Assembly (NCBI GenBank): GCA_002021875.1
Contig: CP018627.1
Coordinates: 1,488,001 to 1,552,000, forward strand
Reading direction: 5' to 3'
Source of the DNA: Streptomyces hygroscopicus
Lineage (GTDB): Bacteria > Actinomycetota > Actinomycetes > Streptomycetales > Streptomycetaceae
DNA length: 64,000 nt
Made by a program: the position numbers and the translations under genes. Below the pieces are notes generated by a model that worked only from the letters and a program-made list of their open reading frames with translations, was not told the DNA's origin and searched no databases. Shown piece by piece: positions 62,110 to 64,000 of the stretch. Position 1 is the first letter of the stretch. Each line of letters opens with the position of its first letter.

Positions 62110-64000
62110 GTCCGCTTCACCGCCTTCTCACCGGGCCGCGGGGTGACCCGCCACTGGCGGTCCCGCAGCACCTCCTTGAGGAGCGACTGACGGGCCACGA
62201 TGTTCTTGAAGTGGCTGTAGAAGAAGGTGGACACCAGCAGATACCGCCAGAACCACGCCCTGCGGCGGCGCAGTTCGGGCACCGCGAGCCGCCATGCGAA
62301 CAGCGCCTGGACCAGCCCGGCGGACAGGGTGAACAAGGTGGCCAGCAGGCAGACCGGCACCGCCCAGTCGAGCTGGTCCACTCCGCCCGCCCGCCACGCC
62401 GAGTACAGCAGCACGGGCAGGATCTGCAGGGTCAGCCACGGCTGGATCTCACGCCAGCCCAGCAGCACCAGCAGCCCCGCCTTCTGGCGGGCGGTGAAGG
62501 CCGGGGAGCGCAGCCCGCGCCACAGGTATTTCAGCGACACCTGGAGCCAGCCCTGGGCCCAGCGCGACCGCTGGTTCCACAGCGCCTTGAGGGTGGTGGG
62601 CGCCAGTTCGCGCGAGATGAGCGTGCGGTCGGTGGCGATCCGGGCGCCCTCGTGCAGGGCGCGCATCGAGGAGTCGATGTCCTCGGTGAGCATCGTGCCG
62701 TGCATCCGGGTCCTGGCGAGCAGATCGGTGCGCCAGAAGCCGTTGGAGCCGCCGAAGACGCCGAAGGTGTAGAGCCGGGTCCGGCCGGGGTGGCTGACGG
62801 CGTAGATGGCCTCGAACTCCACGCCCACCAGCTTGGAGACCCAGGAGCTCTCGCCGTTGCGGATCACACAGTGGCCCTGGACCACGTCGTAGCCATGGGA
62901 GAGCCAGTGCCAGGCGTGCTGGAAGGCGTCGGGTACCGGGTGGTGGTCGGCGTCGAAGATGCCGACGAACTCACCGCGCACCCGGGTGACGGCGGCGTTG
63001 ACGTTCTGCGCCTTGGAGGTGCTGCCCGCCACCGGCATCAGCACCAGCCGCGGGTCGCGGCGGGCCATCTCGCGCAGGGTCTCCTCGACGGGCATGGGGT
63101 GCGGCGTGTTGTACGCGAGCACGATCTCCAGCTCGTTGGGGTAGTCCAGGCGCAGAAAGGACTCGATGGTGTCGACGATGGTCGCGGCCTCATTGGGCAG
63201 ATAGGCGGCGATGACGGCACTGGCCGGCGGATACGGCTGTGCGGGCTGTTCGGGCCGGGGTTTGGCGTCGAGCGAGAAGAGGCACTCCAGCACGATCATC
63301 GCGGCGGAGAGCACCAGCCCGGACACCACGACCCAGTAGGCGGCCGAGCCGACGTCCCAGCCCAGCTCGTACATCTGCTGGTAGAAGACGAAGGGGATGC
63401 CCACGCCGAAGAGAAGCACCAGGATGGGCGAGAGCGCCGACAGCAGGGTGCGGAGCGCGGTGGCCAGCGGACGGCGACGGCGGCGGTGGCTGCCGCGCAT
63501 CCACGCCGCGTACTTGACCGGCCGCAGATCACGGTGGCGGATCGATTCCTCGACCGCGTTGCGGGAGTTGGCGACGGCCTGGGCGCGGTCCGGGCAGTCG
63601 GCCAGCGGGGTCCATCCGATCGCCGGGGTCAGCCGTACGTTCTCGTCGGCGACCACGAAGCGGGTCCCGGCCACGGCGTTGGCGAACCTCTGGAGTTCAC
63701 CGCGCGCGGTGTCCTCGTCCACACCGGGCATCAGCATCAGCAGATGGCCGTCGTCGTCCCAGCCGAGCCGGTCGCAGACGCCGCCCAGCTTCTCCGCCAC
63801 TCCGGCGAGACGTTCGGCGACCTCACGGCGCACCCGCGGCCCGAGCCGGGCTTCGAGGGCGGCTATCTCGGCGACCCCGACCATGGCGACGACACCACCG
63901 ACGCGGCTGTCGTCGACCCGCTTGAGTTCCCGGTCGAGTTCGCCCAGGAAGTGGGGCTGGGAGTACAGGCCGGTGCGCGGGTCGAGCAGCAGGTTCTCGA
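62106..64000 (-). CDS. Family 2 glycosyltransferase with N-terminal GGDEF-like domain (5' end outside window)
   Basis: At least 630 residues; the frame is open to the window edge, reading DPRTGLYSQPHFLGELDRELKR, the first helix of a GGDEF domain. In place of GGDEF the signature region reads GWDDDGHLLMLMPG, so it is unlikely to make cyclic di-GMP. After two membrane helices follows a processive GT2 domain: ASAVIAAYLPNEAATIVDTIESFL, FVGIFDADHHP (DxD), TEDIDSSMRA and the QRSRWAQGW motif of cellulose/hyaluronan-type synthases, then more membrane helices. It probably makes and exports a polysaccharide. Confidence 0.85.
   Translation of the reverse strand, partial: ENLLLDPRTGLYSQPHFLGELDRELKRVDDSRVGGVVAMVGVAEIAALEARLGPRVRREVAERLAGVAEKLGGVCDRLGWDDDGHLLMLMPGVDEDTARGELQRFANAVAGTRFVVADENVRLTPAIGWTPLADCPDRAQAVANSRNAVEESIRHRDLRPVKYAAWMRGSHRRRRRPLATALRTLLSALSPILVLLFGVGIPFVFYQQMYELGWDVGSAAYWVVVSGLVLSAAMIVLECLFSLDAKPRPEQPAQPYPPASAVIAAYLPNEAATIVDTIESFLRLDYPNELEIVLAYNTPHPMPVEETLREMARRDPRLVLMPVAGSTSKAQNVNAAVTRVRGEFVGIFDADHHPVPDAFQHAWHWLSHGYDVVQGHCVIRNGESSWVSKLVGVEFEAIYAVSHPGRTRLYTFGVFGGSNGFWRTDLLARTRMHGTMLTEDIDSSMRALHEGARIATDRTLISRELAPTTLKALWNQRSRWAQGWLQVSLKYLWRGLRSPAFTARQKAGLLVLLGWREIQPWLTLQILPVLLYSAWRAGGVDQLDWAVPVCLLATLFTLSAGLVQALFAWRLAVPELRRRRAWFWRYLLVSTFFYSHFKNIVARQSLLKEVLRDRQWRVTPRPGEKAVKRT

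Overview
The window is high-GC actinobacterial DNA, almost certainly from a Streptomyces chromosome. The codon bias is strong (G/C third positions), GTG starts are common, and genes are chained by 4-bp ATGA/GTGA overlaps. Typical markers are a DUF5133 protein, multi-domain SpoIIE/HATPase phosphatases, a Pls-type polyamino-acid synthetase, a Zur-type L32 paralogue and several UTRA/TetR/WYL regulators. No rRNA, tRNA, CRISPR array or intact insertion sequence was seen.

1-16.1 kb: after the tail of an incomplete GAF-like gene, a DUF5133 gene and a lipoprotein gene comes the most striking unit. This is a nine-gene minus-strand operon (14997 to 1732) in which every junction is a 4-bp stop/start overlap. 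Order: FAD/NAD(P)-binding protein, C45-type N-terminal-nucleophile amidohydrolase/acyltransferase, peptide-type binding lipoprotein, two permeases, creatinase-like M24 protein, fused double ABC ATPase, CMD/AhpD fusion and a BisC-like molybdoenzyme. A divergent GntR/UTRA gene flanks it. It reads as an importer plus enzyme set for one unidentified amide- or sulfoxide-containing substrate.

16.3-31.4 kb: two paralogous PAS-PAS-GAF-PP2C-HATPase proteins bracket a GAF/winged-helix regulator and an asparagine/aspartate operon (FadR-type regulator, permease, ReAV-type asparaginase, aspartase). An orphan sugar-type binding lipoprotein is followed by the stump of its lost ATPase gene. Apolipoprotein N-acyltransferase and a Gfo/Idh dehydrogenase end convergently with 89 bp of coding overlap.

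31.4-43.5 kb: a FAD monooxygenase/TetR pair with two palindromic operators, a DinB protein, a cobalt-type nitrile hydratase operon with a His-tailed accessory protein, a deletion scar joining two truncated genes, a WYL regulator/DUF3224 pair around a long palindrome, uracil-DNA glycosylase, two SDR genes, a HipA-like/DUF3037 pair, a cysteine-free L32 behind a probable Zur box, and a decayed patch with ABC-transporter and integrase fragments.

43.5-64 kb: an M1 peptidase coupled to a 1318-aa Pls/PosA-type synthetase whose adenylation pocket reads like a lysine code, a GNAT acetyltransferase, 6-phosphogluconate dehydrogenase with a strong bidirectional terminator, an MFS transporter, a divergent XdhC / PaoABC-like molybdenum aldehyde oxidoreductase locus with a TetR gene, a GH25 lysozyme, a low-complexity secreted protein, and a coupled acyltransferase-3 / degenerate-GGDEF glycosyltransferase pair that runs off the right edge.
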